A DNA stretch of 64,000 nt from positions 2,232,001-2,296,000 of the forward strand of contig OX442317.1 of assembly GCA_949358305.1 (NCBI GenBank), in the 5' to 3' direction. Positions 1 to 13,127 of the stretch are shown here, one piece after another. Source of the DNA: Strigamia acuminata. Lineage: Eukaryota; Arthropoda; Chilopoda; Geophilomorpha; Linotaeniidae. The notes under the pieces were generated by a model. It saw nothing but the letters and a program-made list of their open reading frames with translations. It was not told where the DNA came from and ran no database searches. The position numbers and the translations under genes were made by a program. How positions within the stretch are numbered: position 1 is the stretch's first letter; each line of letters starts with the position of its first letter.

Positions 1-309
1 TCGTCGCCGCCCCTCCGCTGAGCCGCGCTTCGACAGTCAGCCAATCGAAGGCAGAGGGCGGCAGTGACATCATCGGCGCGTGCCGCGATCCAGCGAATCG
101 TGATGTCGGAGAAGGCGTGATGTACGCCGCCTTCTCGCGTACCCCGTAAACCCATCCCCCTTCCCCTGCTAAAAATTAGCTGTGGTTAAGGCCGGGGATC
201 AGAGCGAAATTGAATCGAAGATCGAAACGCGGACAAAGATTCCACCCCGCGCTCGCTCGCAAACCTGGAGTCGAAAACGGATCGCGCCTTGTCCTCGCCC
301 ACGTGGGAC

Positions 310-370
310 ATGTCTGAAATCCACTGTTCAGCATCTCGCGCTATGCTCGCATCGTCCTCGCTCGCACCAG
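310..370 (+). CDS. candidate first coding exon of the NR2E3/HR51-like receptor
   Basis: An ATG at 310 opens a short reading frame (MSEIHCSASRAMLASSSLAP) that ends at a donor, CAG|GTAACA, at 370/371 with one leftover base. The next receptor exon (acceptor at 3051-3052) needs exactly one incoming base, so the phases match, and the summed coding length of the eight exons (1377 nt) is divisible by three. The intron would be 2.68 kb, far longer than the others here. No homology supports this N-terminus, so another first exon inside intron 1 is possible. Confidence 0.35.
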
Positions 371-2161
371 GTAACAAATTAAACATCATTCACCTTTTTC
401 TTTCTCTTTTCTTTGCATTTACTCTGAAATTCGGAAACAAAACAACAAAAAAGTCGAATTTTTATTTAATTATTTTATTTTATTTTATTTATTTATTTAT
501 TTATTTATTTATTGTATGCAGATTGCACATCGGTTTTATTAACAAATGCAAAAAAAAATCTTTTCAAGCGAGGTATATCTGTTGCGTTTTTACGAGTTGC
601 GTATACCAGCTACGGAAATGTCATGCAAAACAAGTGTTGTTATTGTGTTTGATATGACTTATCGACATGGTCGACTTCCGTGATTGCCAGGTGTTTTGAT
701 AGTGACTTTTCTATATTATCCATGACACACGTATATATTTACACACTTGACATGTTTCTAAGATATAAACGCAGCATATGCACTCGTTTTTTTGCAAAGC
801 CTAATTGAAATTCAATTTCTACATTCAGCCACACTACTCTTTCATTCCTCTTAATTAGCATAAAAGGCAGATGAAAAGGGCGGGGGCGTAAACTGGGGCG
901 TGATGCCACCATCTGCACCCCCTAAAACCAGCAGAGCACACTTGTTTTATATTTGCATACTGGTGCGATCCATCTCATGAGTGGTTTGTGATGAAAATAA
1001 GGGAGTATCGTTGCATTAAGCAAATGGTACCGGGGATCAAGTCTCCCTTTTCATTTTCTATCAAACTCATCCTCTTTTATTCACCTCCTTTTTAAGACTC
1101 GAGGGGCCACTTTATGACTTTGCCCATCCAATTTTTCCTCTCTTTTGTAGGTGTAATTAAAGATCCTGCAAGCGCCACCTGATGCCCTTTAAGGGAGAGG
1201 TGTAAAAAAGAAAGTAAAGCCATTCTTCATTGCCCACATGCGGGCGCACTCTCTTGTGGCCGCCAAAACTCACGTGACAAGCGCAAAACAATACAAACGT
1301 TCAATCATCAATGGACGAATTCACTTAAAAGAATTCAAAGAAGACGATTCAGATTAAGTGACTTGTTTAAGTGGTTTTGTGCGTTGAGGATCGAACGCAG
1401 CGAATGGCGAAATGAAAATAGAGAAACAAAAAAGGAGAATTAAACGGAAATGTAAAATCTTTTCATCTTGTAACTGATCCCCTGATCCTCCACGAGGGGG
1501 AGAAAGGGACGGTACGAAGGGTAGGGTGGGTCAATGTGTCAGGCAAACTGGCACTGGATTAAGGCAATCAAAAGGCGCTTAATCCCCCTATTGGCAAGAG
1601 ATGAAAACAGTGATGGTGGTGGTGCAGAAGTTGAAAAGAAATTGAATATTTTCTTCATTTTGTTTCTAGTTTCGATTTATTTCTAAACAGATGTTGAACA
1701 GTGAGCGTTTGACTGTTCCATCCTTAATACACTTTGGTGGAATTGGTTTAGTTGCTGACCATAGACTCGACCGTGATGCACTGCTTCAAATTCAATTGGC
1801 GGACCCCAATAGAGGAGACGCACGCGCTAGGATTAATCGGCTAACGAATTGGAAATGTCCCATTAATACGCTTAGCCTCTATTCCTGCTAGGGGGCGCGA
1901 TTCGAGGGGTGTGGGGTGGGTCGAGGAAGGTGTGAGGGGTCGTTGGAAGAGATGGAAACGTGTGCGCGTCTCCTTGTTGGCATCAGGTGCGAGCAACTGC
2001 ATTTGATGAGGGTGGAATATTTACTAGTCATATGTAGAGCGGCGAGATGGAAAGAGAGAGAGAGAGAGAGAGACGGTTGTTATGGCGACGATGACCGTCT
2101 CGATCGGCCGAGTCGAGTCGAGTCGACAGATGGCGTAACGCACAATGACGTATCATTCGGG

Positions 2162-2200
2162 CCGATATAAATGAACAGTCCCCCCAATCAAATCCTCTTT
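2162..2200 (+). promoter_or_regulatory. possible TATA-type core promoter
   Basis: GATATAAAT at about 2165 follows a GC-rich stretch containing repeated GTCGA and a CAGATGGCG motif. A pyrimidine-rich stretch suitable for initiation follows about 30 bases later. It could drive an alternative first exon of the receptor. This is motif reading only. Confidence 0.2.
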
Positions 2201-2483
2201 TCAATTTCCTCTTCGATTATCCCCTTCCCCCTACTTTTCTCTAATGGAGACCCCGGTGCGTCTGATGACTTGCCCGTACGACCCTCATTCATATTCATGC
2301 CAATCCAATGCAGTTGCGGGCGACAAAAACTCTTGTTTGTTGCGTGGTCGTGTTGAAAATACAAGTACAGTAGTCGGCTTACATTCTGCAAGCGAGAAAG
2401 GCAATTCTTGGGAATGTGCTCAATATTAATGCGCTGAATTATTTGAATGGAAGAAAAAAATTAGAGGATGTGGAAATCAATTT

Positions 2484-2519
2484 TTGGTTGGTTGGTTGGT
2501 TGGTTGGTTGGTTGGTTGT
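2484..2519. repeat. (TTGG)n microsatellite
   Basis: About nine uninterrupted TTGG units. Confidence 0.9.
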
Positions 2520-2648
2520 TTGTTTGAGTTTTGTTCGGTTTTTGTACGAAGAGTTTCAAGAAAACACGAAAAGCAAATTGTTTTCTGATTTTGTTGAGTT
2601 TTATTGCATTTGCGTGAAAAATTAAAGAATTCGGAATGAAAAAGTTGT

Positions 2649-2830
2649 GTTTTCTTGATTTTTCGCCGACAGTTTTGTGTTTTCTTGATTTTTCGCCGAC
2701 AGTTTTGTGTTTTCTTGATTTTTCGCCGACAGTTTTGTGTTTTCTTGATTTTTCGCCGACAGTTTTGTGTTTTCTTGATTTTTCGCCGACAGTTTTGTGT
2801 TTTCTTGATTTTTCGCCGACAGTTTTGTGT
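2649..2830. repeat. 30-bp minisatellite, about 6 copies
   Basis: Six near-identical 30-bp units built on CTTGATTTTTCGCCGACAG followed by TTTTGTGTTTT. Because 30 is divisible by three, long spurious reading frames run through it on both strands. It lies just upstream of the acceptor of the DNA-binding-domain exon. Confidence 0.9.
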
Positions 2831-2867
2831 TTTATTCGGTTTTTCTCGACTGTTTTGTGTTCTTGTT

Positions 2868-3020
2868 TTGTGTTTTTCTCGTTTTGTGTTTTTCTTGTTT
2901 TGTGTTTTTCTTGTTTTGTGTTTTTCTTGTTTTGTGTTTTTCTTGTTTTGTGTTTTTCTTGTTTTGTGTTTTTCTTGTTTTGTGTTTTTCTTGTTTTGTG
3001 TTTTTCCTGTTTTGTGTTTT
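2868..3020. repeat. 16-bp minisatellite, about 9 copies
   Basis: Units of TTTTGTGTTTTTCTTG run head to tail up to the polypyrimidine tract before the 3052 acceptor. The 16-bp period moves the frame each unit, giving meaningless Phe/Cys/Leu-rich ORFs. Confidence 0.9.
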
Positions 3021-3052
3021 TTAATACGAAAATTGTGTTTTTTCTTTCGCAG

Positions 3053-6000
3053 TTTGTTCGCCACTTCCACGGCGTTCACCAACTCCGTCGCTTTCTTTCC
3101 GTCGGACACCGTCTCCGTCGCAAACCCTGATTCACATCGAGCGTTCGCCGCCTCCCTCGTCTCTGCGGTCTTCGCCCGCTTCGGCCGCTCCCTCGTCTCC
3201 AATCTCGGGTCCGAGTCCTGCTAAGCGCTCCTCGCCCGGTTTGACTTGCGTCGTATGCGGAGACACATCGAGCGGGAAGCATTACGGTATCCTCGCGTGT
3301 AACGGTTGCAGCGGATTCTTTAAACGTAGCGTTCGTCGCAAGTTGATTTACAGGTCCGCATTGTTTTTTCCACACTCGCACTTTCTCACTCCCACACTAC
3401 ACCGCACAACACACACGCATTGCACGAAGCCGACATTCAGGCGGTGCTTTTGTTTAATGATCGCTTTTATTCACAACAGATGCAGTTGCAATCGAGAATG
3501 AATAGCGGAATAAATTCATACCACTTCGTAATGTGCACAGATTACGAATTAATATTCACAAGGGGGTGGAGACTAAACATTAAAAAAAAATTAATTGAAG
3601 TGGTGGAGGGAAGGGTCATTGAATTTAAAACAGGAAAAAAAAAATTTAAATTTGCATTGAAATCCAATCGAATCAAATCAAAAAATTAAAAAAAAACATT
3701 ATTTTTATCCACAAACTTCCGTGACTCGATTTTCGGTCGTTAATGAATATCAAACCGTGTTTAGGGGGTCGCGATTGGACCCTCATTATCCGTAATCAGA
3801 TCTGACGCGTCAATGCGTGTGGGCACGTGCTTGAGCGTTTGATGTATGCGTGAGCATGAAGTCGTGACCCGACAAATGTGTGCTCCGTCAAACGAAAATG
3901 ATTTTATTTCAACTTTATTCGCACCCTCGCGAACCCCGAATTGTTTTCCTCATTCGATTTTCGTCTGTTGGCAGATGTCAAGCCGGAACCGGAAGTTGTA
4001 TCGTGGACAAAGCGCACAGAAATCAGTGCCAGGCGTGTCGGCTTAAGAAATGTCTTCAAATGGGAATGAACAAAGATGGTGAGTTGCGTTTTGAGATTTT
4101 TTTTTAAAAAAAAAGAAAGAAAAGAAAATTGAAGAAAAAAACGAGAAAAATTGGAACAAATTTTCTCACAAGTTATTTTCAATTTAAAACTTTTTCCCTT
4201 TTTCTCCCGTCCTCTATTATTATAATGAGACGGCGTGTAATCAATAAAGGCAGCGTTTTCCCCTCTACTCTTCGCAAACCCTCTCCCTACAACGTCCGCC
4301 ACATCTTAATAACCTCTTTGCGAACCTCCTTCGTTCTACCGGGAACTCGACGTATTCACAAATGAACTCTTACCACGCGTGCGCAATTAACGCATCTTTT
4401 GCAAAATTACACCATTTCCCATTGTTTTTGCTCACTAATTGCGAATTCCGCTCGCGAAGAAAATAACAAACTCTCCTTAACCCTTTGTTTTACGCGAACC
4501 GGAAATAAAAAAAAAAAATCTCGCACCTTTTTTCCTCTCCTTTATTATCATCTCATTAAAAAAAATTTTAAATATAAAAAAAAAATCTTTTCATCAGCAC
4601 CAATCCGTAATTATTTTTGACACTTTTTCTGCACGCTCGTGTCTCCAGACGCCGACGTTCGATACCCCTTTCCTCATCTTTTGGTTCGGAAATAAAAAAT
4701 CCAAAAAAATCCAAAAAAAAAAAAAAAAAACCCAAGAAAATTGATTAGGAACGCAGCGCGGGGGTGGGGCCACAAGCCACGCCCACGCACTTGCAGCGTC
4801 ACCTTCACGCCTCGACCCACACATCCCCCCTGCGGCGAGGGGGGCGCACTAACAAGGGGCTAAAGTGTTTCATTAAATATCAGGCAGGAAAATCGAGTTA
4901 GTCAAGCACACACACATACACATCCTCTGCGAAGGCCCCTGGGTGTGAGGGGGGTAACGAGCAGCGCTGACCCCTTCTCTTTCTCTCCTTGACCCCTGCG
5001 GACTGCGTCGTGATCAACACCTCATTGGAGTTCGCGCGTGGGTGCTTTGGGAAAAAAGAGAAATCGTTGGTGGTTGACTGGGCGCGGGAGCGAACGCGGG
5101 CGCCAGTGTAATTCGGGGCTCGTTAGCCACTGATGGGACTCTTCTAGCTCGGATGGAGACGCGCTTTTCCCTCCTTCTCCTTCTCTTTCTTCACGGCTTT
5201 ATGCCTTTCTTGTTTTAACTTTCTTTTTATGACCAATTTATCCACTGCGCATGTGCGCTGCACCGAGGTAAGGATAAGGAAAGAAGAATCAAAATCCTCC
5301 TCCAAATTTTATTTATTTTTATTTTTATTTTTTTTATTTTGTGTGTTTTTGTTAGAAAAATGGGTGCGGCGAGTTTGTTGGCGGCGCCATTTGTGCGGAC
5401 ATTTAATTTTGATTTTTTTTCCTATAGTGTTTTGATGGAAAGGTAAATCTGCGTCTCTGTGTGTCGCGGGAGGTGTGGCGAAAGTCGGGGGAGTCGGGGG
5501 TGGGGAAGCGAATGGCAACAAAAGGGTTGTAAAGCCGGTGAATAATGAATGCGTTTTATTCGTATAATTTTTCTTTTCATTTTGCATAATCATTTAATAT
5601 GCACATGTTAAATGAGGGCGAATTTATTTATTTATTTTATTTTATTTATTTATTTTATTTATTTTGTTTTCCTTTGCTGGAATTCTCTCCCTTTTAGCCG
5701 TGCAAAACGAACGCCAACCTCGCAACACGGCCACCATCCGGCCCGAGGCGTTGGCCGAACTGGAGTCTGAACGCGCGTTTCGCGAGGCGAGTTCGAGCAC
5801 GGTGGCCGTGGGCGTGTTCGGTCCACCTCCAGGCGTCCCGCGTTTCGTTAACAGTTTAATCACAGTCACAGGAGAGAATTGCTCCAAACTGGAACCGGAG
5901 GACGGTGAGTAAAAATACTATAATTCTCACGAATCATCTCATTTCTCAACCCTGTCTAGATGAGAACATCGACGTGACGAGCGACGAACCGGAACGCATC

Positions 6001-6860
6001 CACTCGGCGTCCACTACCACCACCAACACCCCCATCATGGGCCCCTCGTACTCGGAAGCCACGCCGCTCTACTCCGCCGGACAGGAGACTATTTACGAAA
6101 CCTCGGCGCGTTTACTCTTCATGGCCGTCAAGTGGGCCAAAAACCTGCCCTCGTTTTCAAGTTTGCCATTCAGGGATCAGGTAGACTCGGCTACAAACGC
6201 CGTTTAATTCAATTAAAAAGCTAAAAGTTTGCGCGTTTGATGCAGGTCATTCTGTTGGAAGAAGCGTGGAGCGAATTGTTCGTGTTGTGCGCCATCCAAT
6301 GGTGCATGCCCATGGATACGTGCCCGCTCTTTTCGGCTTCGGAACACGCGCAGAATATGGCAAACGTGAAGACATCGACCGTTTTAGCTGACGTACGAAC
6401 TCTGCAAGAGGTGATGACTCGCTTCAAGAGCATCAGCGTTGATCCCGCGGAGTTTGCGTGTATGAAAGCCGTCGTCCTCTTTAAAGCCGGTAAAATTTCA
6501 TTGATTTATTCTTGTAAAAATTTTTAAAAATTTTTTTTTTCTTTTCTTTTAAATAGATGCTCGTGGACTCAAGGATCCGCAGCAGGTGGAGAACCTTCAA
6601 GATCAAGCTCACGTCATGTTGGGACAACATGTGAGGACGCAGCATCCAGCACAGCCCGTCAGGTAAGAAGTTTTGGTTAAATTTTTGATTTTTTTTGAGT
6701 TTCTAAATTGTTTGTTTTTATTTTTAGATTCGGTCGTTTGCTTTTGACGTTGCCGTCGTTGCGTTACGTGCCGTCGGAGAGAATCGAGGCGATTTTTTTC
6801 CACCGTACAATCGGTAACACTCCTATGGAGAAATTATTGTGCGACATGTTTAAGGGTTGA
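3053..6860 (+). CDS. NR2E3: NR2E3/HR51-type orphan nuclear receptor (exons 2-8)
   Basis: Ligand-type nuclear receptor acting as a DNA-binding transcription regulator; the family (vertebrate NR2E3/PNR, insect HR51/unfulfilled, nematode FAX-1) controls photoreceptor and neuron identity. Exons by eye: 3053-3353, 3975-4078, 5698-5904, 5960-6180, 6246-6489, 6557-6662 and 6728-6860, all with compatible phases. With the 310-370 exon the protein would be 458 residues. After a Ser/Pro-rich N-terminus comes a two-finger DNA-binding domain with P-box [14 protein letters not shown] and second finger [14 protein letters not shown], then the NR2E3-typical VQNERQPR hinge. The ligand-binding domain contains [13 protein letters not shown] and ends in the AF-2 helix MEKLLCDMF. 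No stop or frameshift is seen. Two truncated copies lie at 17 kb and 56 kb. The family call is firm; paralogue naming is by resemblance. Confidence 0.9.
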
Positions 6861-7137
6861 ATAGGTGGAAAGTTGGGGGAAATATTTCCCTTTTAAAACT
6901 CTCCATTTACTCTGTAAATATGTTTAACGCGTCGATGTGCTCGTGTATTCGTGTAAACAGTTTAAATCGTTATCGATTAATTTCTTTTTTCAAACTATAT
7001 CGATGTGAAAATATGATGTTGAGTGTTTGTTTACTAATTTATTTATTTATTTATTTACTTACATTCTTCTTCTTCATCCGTTTTGTTCTTCACCTACTTC
7101 TTAATGTGAATTACTCATTAACCTCATTTTCATTGTA

Positions 7138-7146
7138 CTAATAAAA
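7138..7146 (+). terminator. polyadenylation signal of the receptor gene
   Basis: AATAAA at about 7140, some 280 bases past the stop at 6860 and just after an (ATTT)n run. Confidence 0.5.
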
Positions 7147-7149
7147 AAA

Positions 7150-8083
7150 ATTTTTTTTTTTAAAAAAAAAAGTCATTTTTGTCTATTCTAACACATCTAA
7201 CACACATTAACATTAAATAATATTAAATTACGGTATTTTTTCGATTAGTTTTTGTCTCAATTTGCAAGATGCTTCTTGCCTTTGGGGCTCCGCCAATTAA
7301 TCGATCGTTTAAATCGTATTAAGTTGTATCGCGTTGAAACCAAGGAAACCGATACAGTATTTACACCAATTTGTAACCTGACCCGCCGCGATTTATTAAT
7401 TCATTATTAACAAATACTGGCGTGGCATTTGAATACATTTGACATGTGCTGCATGCAAATGTGGGTCAATATTTATTGATACAGCCGTGTCGCGTACATA
7501 ACATCGTTGTAACGCTTATAAAACGCCCCTTTGCGACAATAAAAAATGTAGAAAATAAATTTATTTTTATTTTTATTTTTACATTGAAAGAGATTTAAAT
7601 TTTTAATCAATTTTTGTACATTTTAAAGACATTTCCCTTAAATGAATTAACACGTTATGCAAATTGTTATTTTTTAAATTTTCAGACGATTGTGAATTAT
7701 TAATAGTGGGCAACGAAAGGTGACCGGTTGGAGCCGACACGAGTTCCTAGGACAAAAGAGGTAAATAAATTTATGCAGGAAAATAAAAGAAATCAATCAT
7801 GTTTTCATTTTTCCCCCTTAATATCATTTCTTATTAACTGAAAGGTTGTGTAACGCCCGTCAGGTGACGTTGTGTAGGGAAATACACGGAGTCAATGATG
7901 AATTAGTTTTTTTTCTTTTTTTTAAGCAGGTGCAAGTTTTTTTTGGATTATTTTTTAAAATTTCAATTGGTCTGGTTTTTTTGTTGGGGAAAGTCGGGTG
8001 GGGGAAAGTGTTGATAATAGAGGGGTGTGGAAAGTAGGGTTTTTGTATTTAAATTTGAAAGAAAGGTGATTTTTTTTGTCGTG
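7150..8083. other. intergenic spacer between convergent genes
   Basis: AT-rich, with no convincing reading frame. About 7150-7275 recurs after the 17-kb copy and in the 55.6-kb inverted copy. In the latter, about 7280-8000 is missing, so the spacer ends are joined. Confidence 0.6.
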
Positions 8084-11000
8084 TTAATATTTCACCTGTT
8101 CGCACTTGGTTGGAGCACTGCAGCGAAGTTTGTCATCTTGACCCCTCTTGAAATCGGTGACCAAGGGGCAGTTGGAGATCAAATCCAGTCGGAATGAATG
8201 GGAGTGTGCGTGTGAAGGTACGACGCAGATTCGAACCTGGAAATATTTGGGTTTAGTTAGAAGTTTGGGGGATTTTTGTTTAGAAAAGTGGGAAAAATAA
8301 ATTGGGGAAAGTTTAGAAGATTGTGGAAAATAAATTGGGGAAATTTTAGAAAATTTGGAAAATTAATTTGGAAACTTTTAGAAAATTTTGAAAAATAAAT
8401 TTGGAAAATTTTAGAAAATTTGGAAAAATATATTTGGATAATTTTAGAAAATTTTAGAAAATTGCGGAAAATAAATTGGGAAAATGTTAGAAAATTGCGA
8501 AAAAAAAGTCTCAAAATGTGGAAATTTCTCAAAATTTTCTCAATAATTTTTTAAAAAAAAACTCCAATATATTTTGAATATTTTTCAAAATTCTCTCAAC
8601 TTTTTATAACAATTTGCAACAATTTCTCAAAAATATTTCACCATTTTCTGAAAATGTTTGATTGGTACATCTGCTTTTGCAATTGTCATTTCTCGACAAC
8701 TTATTTCCTTCATTCTTGATATCATTTTTACTCGTTTTCATTCAAACTGCATCTTGTTTCTGGTTATTTACAATTCCTAGCTGTTTTCCTATTACTATCT
8801 AAACAATGCCAATAGATAAATCTATGACAGTTCTCATGATTAATCGGCCACGGCTGTACCCATTGACAATACAACCAGGAAAAAAAATGTACCATCATCC
8901 ATCAGGTGTGTCGCATTAGTACCATCTGTGAGAATCGTAAAAATCCTTTCCTCAATCAACATCATTGAACCTTGATTGTACACACGGTACAATCAATAAT
9001 TCTTTTTTACATCGAGCAACACAAACTAACACATGGCGCCATCTAGTTTCAATTCAAACAAACATCAACTCACCGTAACATGATCGAACAATTTATATTC
9101 CTGTTGCGCAAAGTTTGTTTTCACGTTCATCCAACTTATTCCATGCTCCAAATGACCAGGTATCCACTTGACCGCTTTATTAATCACAAAAGCAACCTGA
9201 AAAATTAATTATTTATTTTTTAAAATTAAAAATTAAAAAAAAAATTAAAAATTTGTATTACTTGATTTTCTTTATTTTTTAGATAAACCGGTCCCTTAAT
9301 TCCATATCTGGGTATATAAACTAACACGCCATTAGGTCGGATGGAGAAGATCACAGCATCCACTAAGGTACGTTCATCATCTTTTGCATTTAGAAAGTAA
9401 AGGGTCTGGAAAAGGTGTTGCGATGATTTTTGTATATCTTGGGCTGCCTAAATAACAAAAAATAGAAATTATAATTTTTTTTCCTCTAAAAAAGATACAT
9501 TTTGGTGTAAATGTACTTTATGTTTCGTATTAATGTGCTGGCAAACTTCTTTGAGCTCCGAACTGCTCATTAATTGTGTTTTTTGTTCGTTTTTATCAAT
9601 GCACGCCAACAACAAGCGATGTACCTACAAAAAACGTCCAAATTTAAGTATAATTAAATTTAAATCAGACAATTTAATTATTTACTAAGACATCTGCGTA
9701 TCTTCGAATAGGGGACGTGAAGTGCGTGTAAAATTCCAGTGCCAGACCGTAATGCGAAAACGATGGTTTGTCCGATTCCCCGCTCGAAAAGTACTCGGCA
9801 CTCGACATCGCCTGAGTCGCCAATTGACGTAATAACTGAAACGAGGGGAAAATTGGTGTTGAATTTTAGGATTTACGGGACAAGCGTTTTGAAATTACGT
9901 TATTGACAATTTGATCGTCGTGATCGACGCTCCCATTGAGGGAATTCGCCAAAGATTTATTGGTCGTGGTGTCAATTTGGAATCCCTTTACTTGGGCGCA
10001 TTGAGTGAGGTCTTTGAACTGTTCTTGTCTCGCTGGGGGATGACGACGGAGCTGAACGGAGTGAAATGTTTGCATTTTTAGTTTATTTTGGCAGGAATTT
10101 TTTTCTCACTAATGCTTGACGAGGAAATCGTTCGTAGATTGTTTTAGCCACCCAACTATTGGCTAAAATCATGCATTCTGCCACGGTTTCGTGCACTTCT
10201 AACGACTGTTGAAACGATGAGTGATTATTTATAAAATGGCGGCTAACATTTTTGTTTGAACCTGTTTTTTGTAAACATCTGCTACGGTTCCCTCGTTAAC
10301 GTCGGGGTCGTTCGATTGTTTGAACGCGAATTGAACTTCGATACTTTCTAATTCTAGTGCTCCGGCGTTTATTCGGCGCGATTTTAAATTCCTGGCGATC
10401 TCGGTTAGTTTCAATAGCGATTTTCTTAAGGCGGAATATCTGAAACAAGTAACAAATTGATGCACTGAATTTTCCATTTTTTCGAATTATTTTTGTTTAC
10501 TTCTTTTCCTTCTCTTTTTCACTTAGTTGTGAAAATTCATTAATAACGCCTTCTAGATTCTGGAATTTCTTCTTATTGATAATCTCCTCGGCAACTTCGT
10601 AAGTCAATTGGTAAGCAGATTTCACTACTGATCTGTCAAAACGTACTTTCTGCACTTCGTATTTCGAATCGATTTCCCACATAACACTAACGGCGCATCT
10701 GAAAAATTAAATATAAAATAAAGTGGATGAGATAAACGTTTACGACATTTGGAGATTCATTTAGTTTCACCTGTCGACATTGCCGAGCAACGAACAAATA
10801 TTACTGTTGAGGATTCTCGGCAACATGTCGAAACGTCGATCCGCTAAATAGACGGTGGTGGACCGACTGCGAGCTTCTAAATCGGTGAGGGAATCGGGGA
10901 TGACGTAGTGAGTCACGTCAGCAATGTGCACACCCAATTCCCAATTGCCATTCTGCAAATGTCTACAAAAGAAATTAATTTAAATAAAAAAAAATCAAAC

Positions 11001-13127
11001 TTTAATTTTACTTAATGGACAGTGCGTCGTCCACGTCTTCGGAGCCTTTCGGATCGATACTAAAAATCAGATTGCTTTCTCTTAAGTCGCGTCGCTTTTC
11101 AATTTCCGATTCCGTTAATTGCCAATCTGCACTCGGCATTTCGGACATCTACCAGAAAAATTAAAGTTAGACTAAACCGGAACCGAAAACTCAATTTTTT
11201 AAGTTGATTAGTTGTTACTAACTAACTATCCGGTACTAACCACTCCGTTAGGAAACGGGGAAATGGATATTCCATTTTCCACCAACAAAACTGTCGTTTC
11301 GGTATCCAAACTACCAACGGGTCCAAGAATTTGTACAAAATGACCGTTGGGATACTGCGAAGAAACTTTCCACGAATCAATTCGAACTATGATTCTAAAA
11401 ATTACACGAAATTATTAGATGAAAACGACCAGCATTGAGAATTGAGTGTGTATTTTGCCTTTGGTTGATTAGAGTATCGATTTGCCGAGTGAAAATCCTT
11501 ATTTTAGGAATTCGGTAATCGTAAGGAATTACCAGTATCGAGTCGCCGGGTCTTCTCGGCGCAGAATTTGCCTTGAAATTAAAAAAAAAAATTAGTTGCA
11601 ATTATTTTAATTGTTTCCATTTCGATTTCTTACGTCGTTTGGAACGGTCGCGACATAATTTCTCCAATATTGCTGCAATATTCCCACGACTTTTCCACTC
11701 GGTTTTGATTCACTGAATTGAGCTGATTCCGTGCTATCCTTCTCTTTAATGCCCTCGTTTAACGTTTGTATTTTCCCTTTCCATTCGGAGCGCGGTAAAA
11801 GTTCAACCGCGACAAGGTCGCCGTGAATTGCTCGGTTTCTGTTTTTCATACCCGAAATGAGGATGTCACTCATTTCATTTTTACTGTCCGAACTGAAATG
11901 ACGGGAAAAAAGTGACAACTTGAATTTTTTTTTAATGATAATTAATTTAATTACAATTACGTACTTCGAAATAGATACAAACGCTTCCAATTGAGCGTGA
12001 TGTTTATTCACTTTGAGTTTCCCTCGGTGATATTTCCCGGTATTAATACCATTTTGTAAAATTTGTTGAGGTAGATATTCCACGTATTCTTTTTCATCTA
12101 AATTTAAAATAATTAATAATTGATTAATTTTTATACAAATTGTACCGTTTTTTGAGTCCAGATTGTCCGCGAGTGAAGCACTTAAGGAGAAATATAATTC
12201 GTGCACCGAATTTAAGTTGGGCCAAAATGTGGTCAAATAATCGCCGAGTGACACCACGTAAATCCCAACCGATTTATTTTGGTATTCGGAAATGGTCTGG
12301 ATTTGAAATAAAAAATTTATTTTTAATATTAATTTTTTAAACATTTATTTACTTGTGCATTTTCTGTGACCAATACGATCGGCATATTTCCACCCAAGTG
12401 CTTGTAATACCAAACCGCAGCGCTGTAGATGTTTCTGCAATTCAAAAATTTTTTCTTTAGCAACATAATGTCCAATCGTGTAATTTCCACGTTTTGCACC
12501 TCGTTTGCCAGTGCGAGCAAATTTCATTCGGATTTCGTTGTTTGAATGTGAAAAAACTGAATTCGTTCGGGAAATAAATACATTTATTATTCTTGTCTCG
12601 AATTTTGGAGCATATTCGATTGTAGTGTCGTTTTCCAAATTCATTTAGACACTGTTGAAAAATTAAATAATCAAATCAGACAATTAATTTCAATTTGCTC
12701 GTAATTATTCCGCACTTTCGATACGACTGTTTGTAGAAATAGAATTCCCACGAGTTCAACAAATTCCAAAATTTCCAAATATTTGCCCACGACATCTGCG
12801 CAGGGTATCAAGTAATGCGTGTTATCGGACGATAATATTGCCGTTTGATCATCTGAAAGTGAAATGTACATTAAATTAGTGCGGGGATATTGTTTTACTC
12901 GAGTTTTTCTTACTGATTTTACACTGTTCGGGACACAATACACATTGACACGGAATATCTTTACGTAAGTATTGTTCGCGTAAAATAACTCGGGATTTTA
13001 AACGACCCGAAGTGATCACCACTTGTCGATCGGCTTTCGTTACAACATTTTCCGTGCCCTGTTTAGTTTTCTCCCTGCTAAAATCTATTCCTTGCATCTT
13101 GTCATGTCCAATTTGAAAATCATTCAC
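8084..13127 (-). CDS. DIS3L: DIS3-like exonuclease 1 (cytoplasmic exosome RNase II)
   Basis: 3'-5' exoribonuclease of the RNase II/RNB family, the catalytic subunit of the cytoplasmic exosome. Twenty exons fit with matching phases and sum to 3060 nt (1019 aa; vertebrate DIS3L is about 1050): 13127-12914, 12852-12725, 12651-12500, 12434-12353, 12296-12146, 12097-11965, 11892-11634, 11571-11459, 11394-11241, 11148-11012, 10962-10771, 10698-10501, 10439-10262, 10205-10110, 10051-9899, 9835-9686, 9624-9517, 9447-9262, 9196-9074 and 8236-8084. Landmarks are the N-terminal REQYLR and [18 protein letters not shown] in the PIN-like region, and [12 protein letters not shown] in the cold-shock region. 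The RNB active-site segment [16 protein letters not shown] keeps its acidic residues, and [11 protein letters not shown] is present. Intron 8 appears to use a GC donor. The exact ends of exons 2 and 8 are the least certain. Confidence 0.9.
8270..8530. repeat. AT-rich tandem repeat in DIS3L intron 19
   Basis: Degenerate units of about 30-35 bp built on AAATAAATTGGGGAAATTTTAGAAAATT, within the 837-bp last intron. The same repeat, inverted, lies at 41,521-41,737 and 55,255-55,310, flanking the large retrotransposon. Confidence 0.75.

Larger units (their letters stand above)
371..3052 (+). other. intron 1 / upstream region of the receptor gene
   Basis: No gene is visible on either strand. The stretch holds an (ATTT)n run near 470-510, an AG run at 2053-2071, a (TTGG)n run and two minisatellites near its 3' end. 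A segment at about 1360-1565 recurs inverted at about 56,985-57,195, where it is joined directly to receptor exon 4 sequence. Confidence 0.6.

Noticed and set aside
1691-2170. Two short plus ORFs in intron 1 as genes
   Set aside because: No splice signals, homology or codon bias; one is interrupted by an AG microsatellite.
2477-3202. 241-codon Lys/Thr/Gln-rich minus-strand ORF and overlapping plus-strand ORFs
   Set aside because: Products of the 30-bp and 16-bp minisatellites; no start context, no homology, and they shadow the receptor exon.
12345-12644. 99-codon minus ORF as DIS3L coding
   Set aside because: Wrong frame; the frame with YFPNEF and SHWQTR is the one that joins in phase to [10 protein letters not shown].
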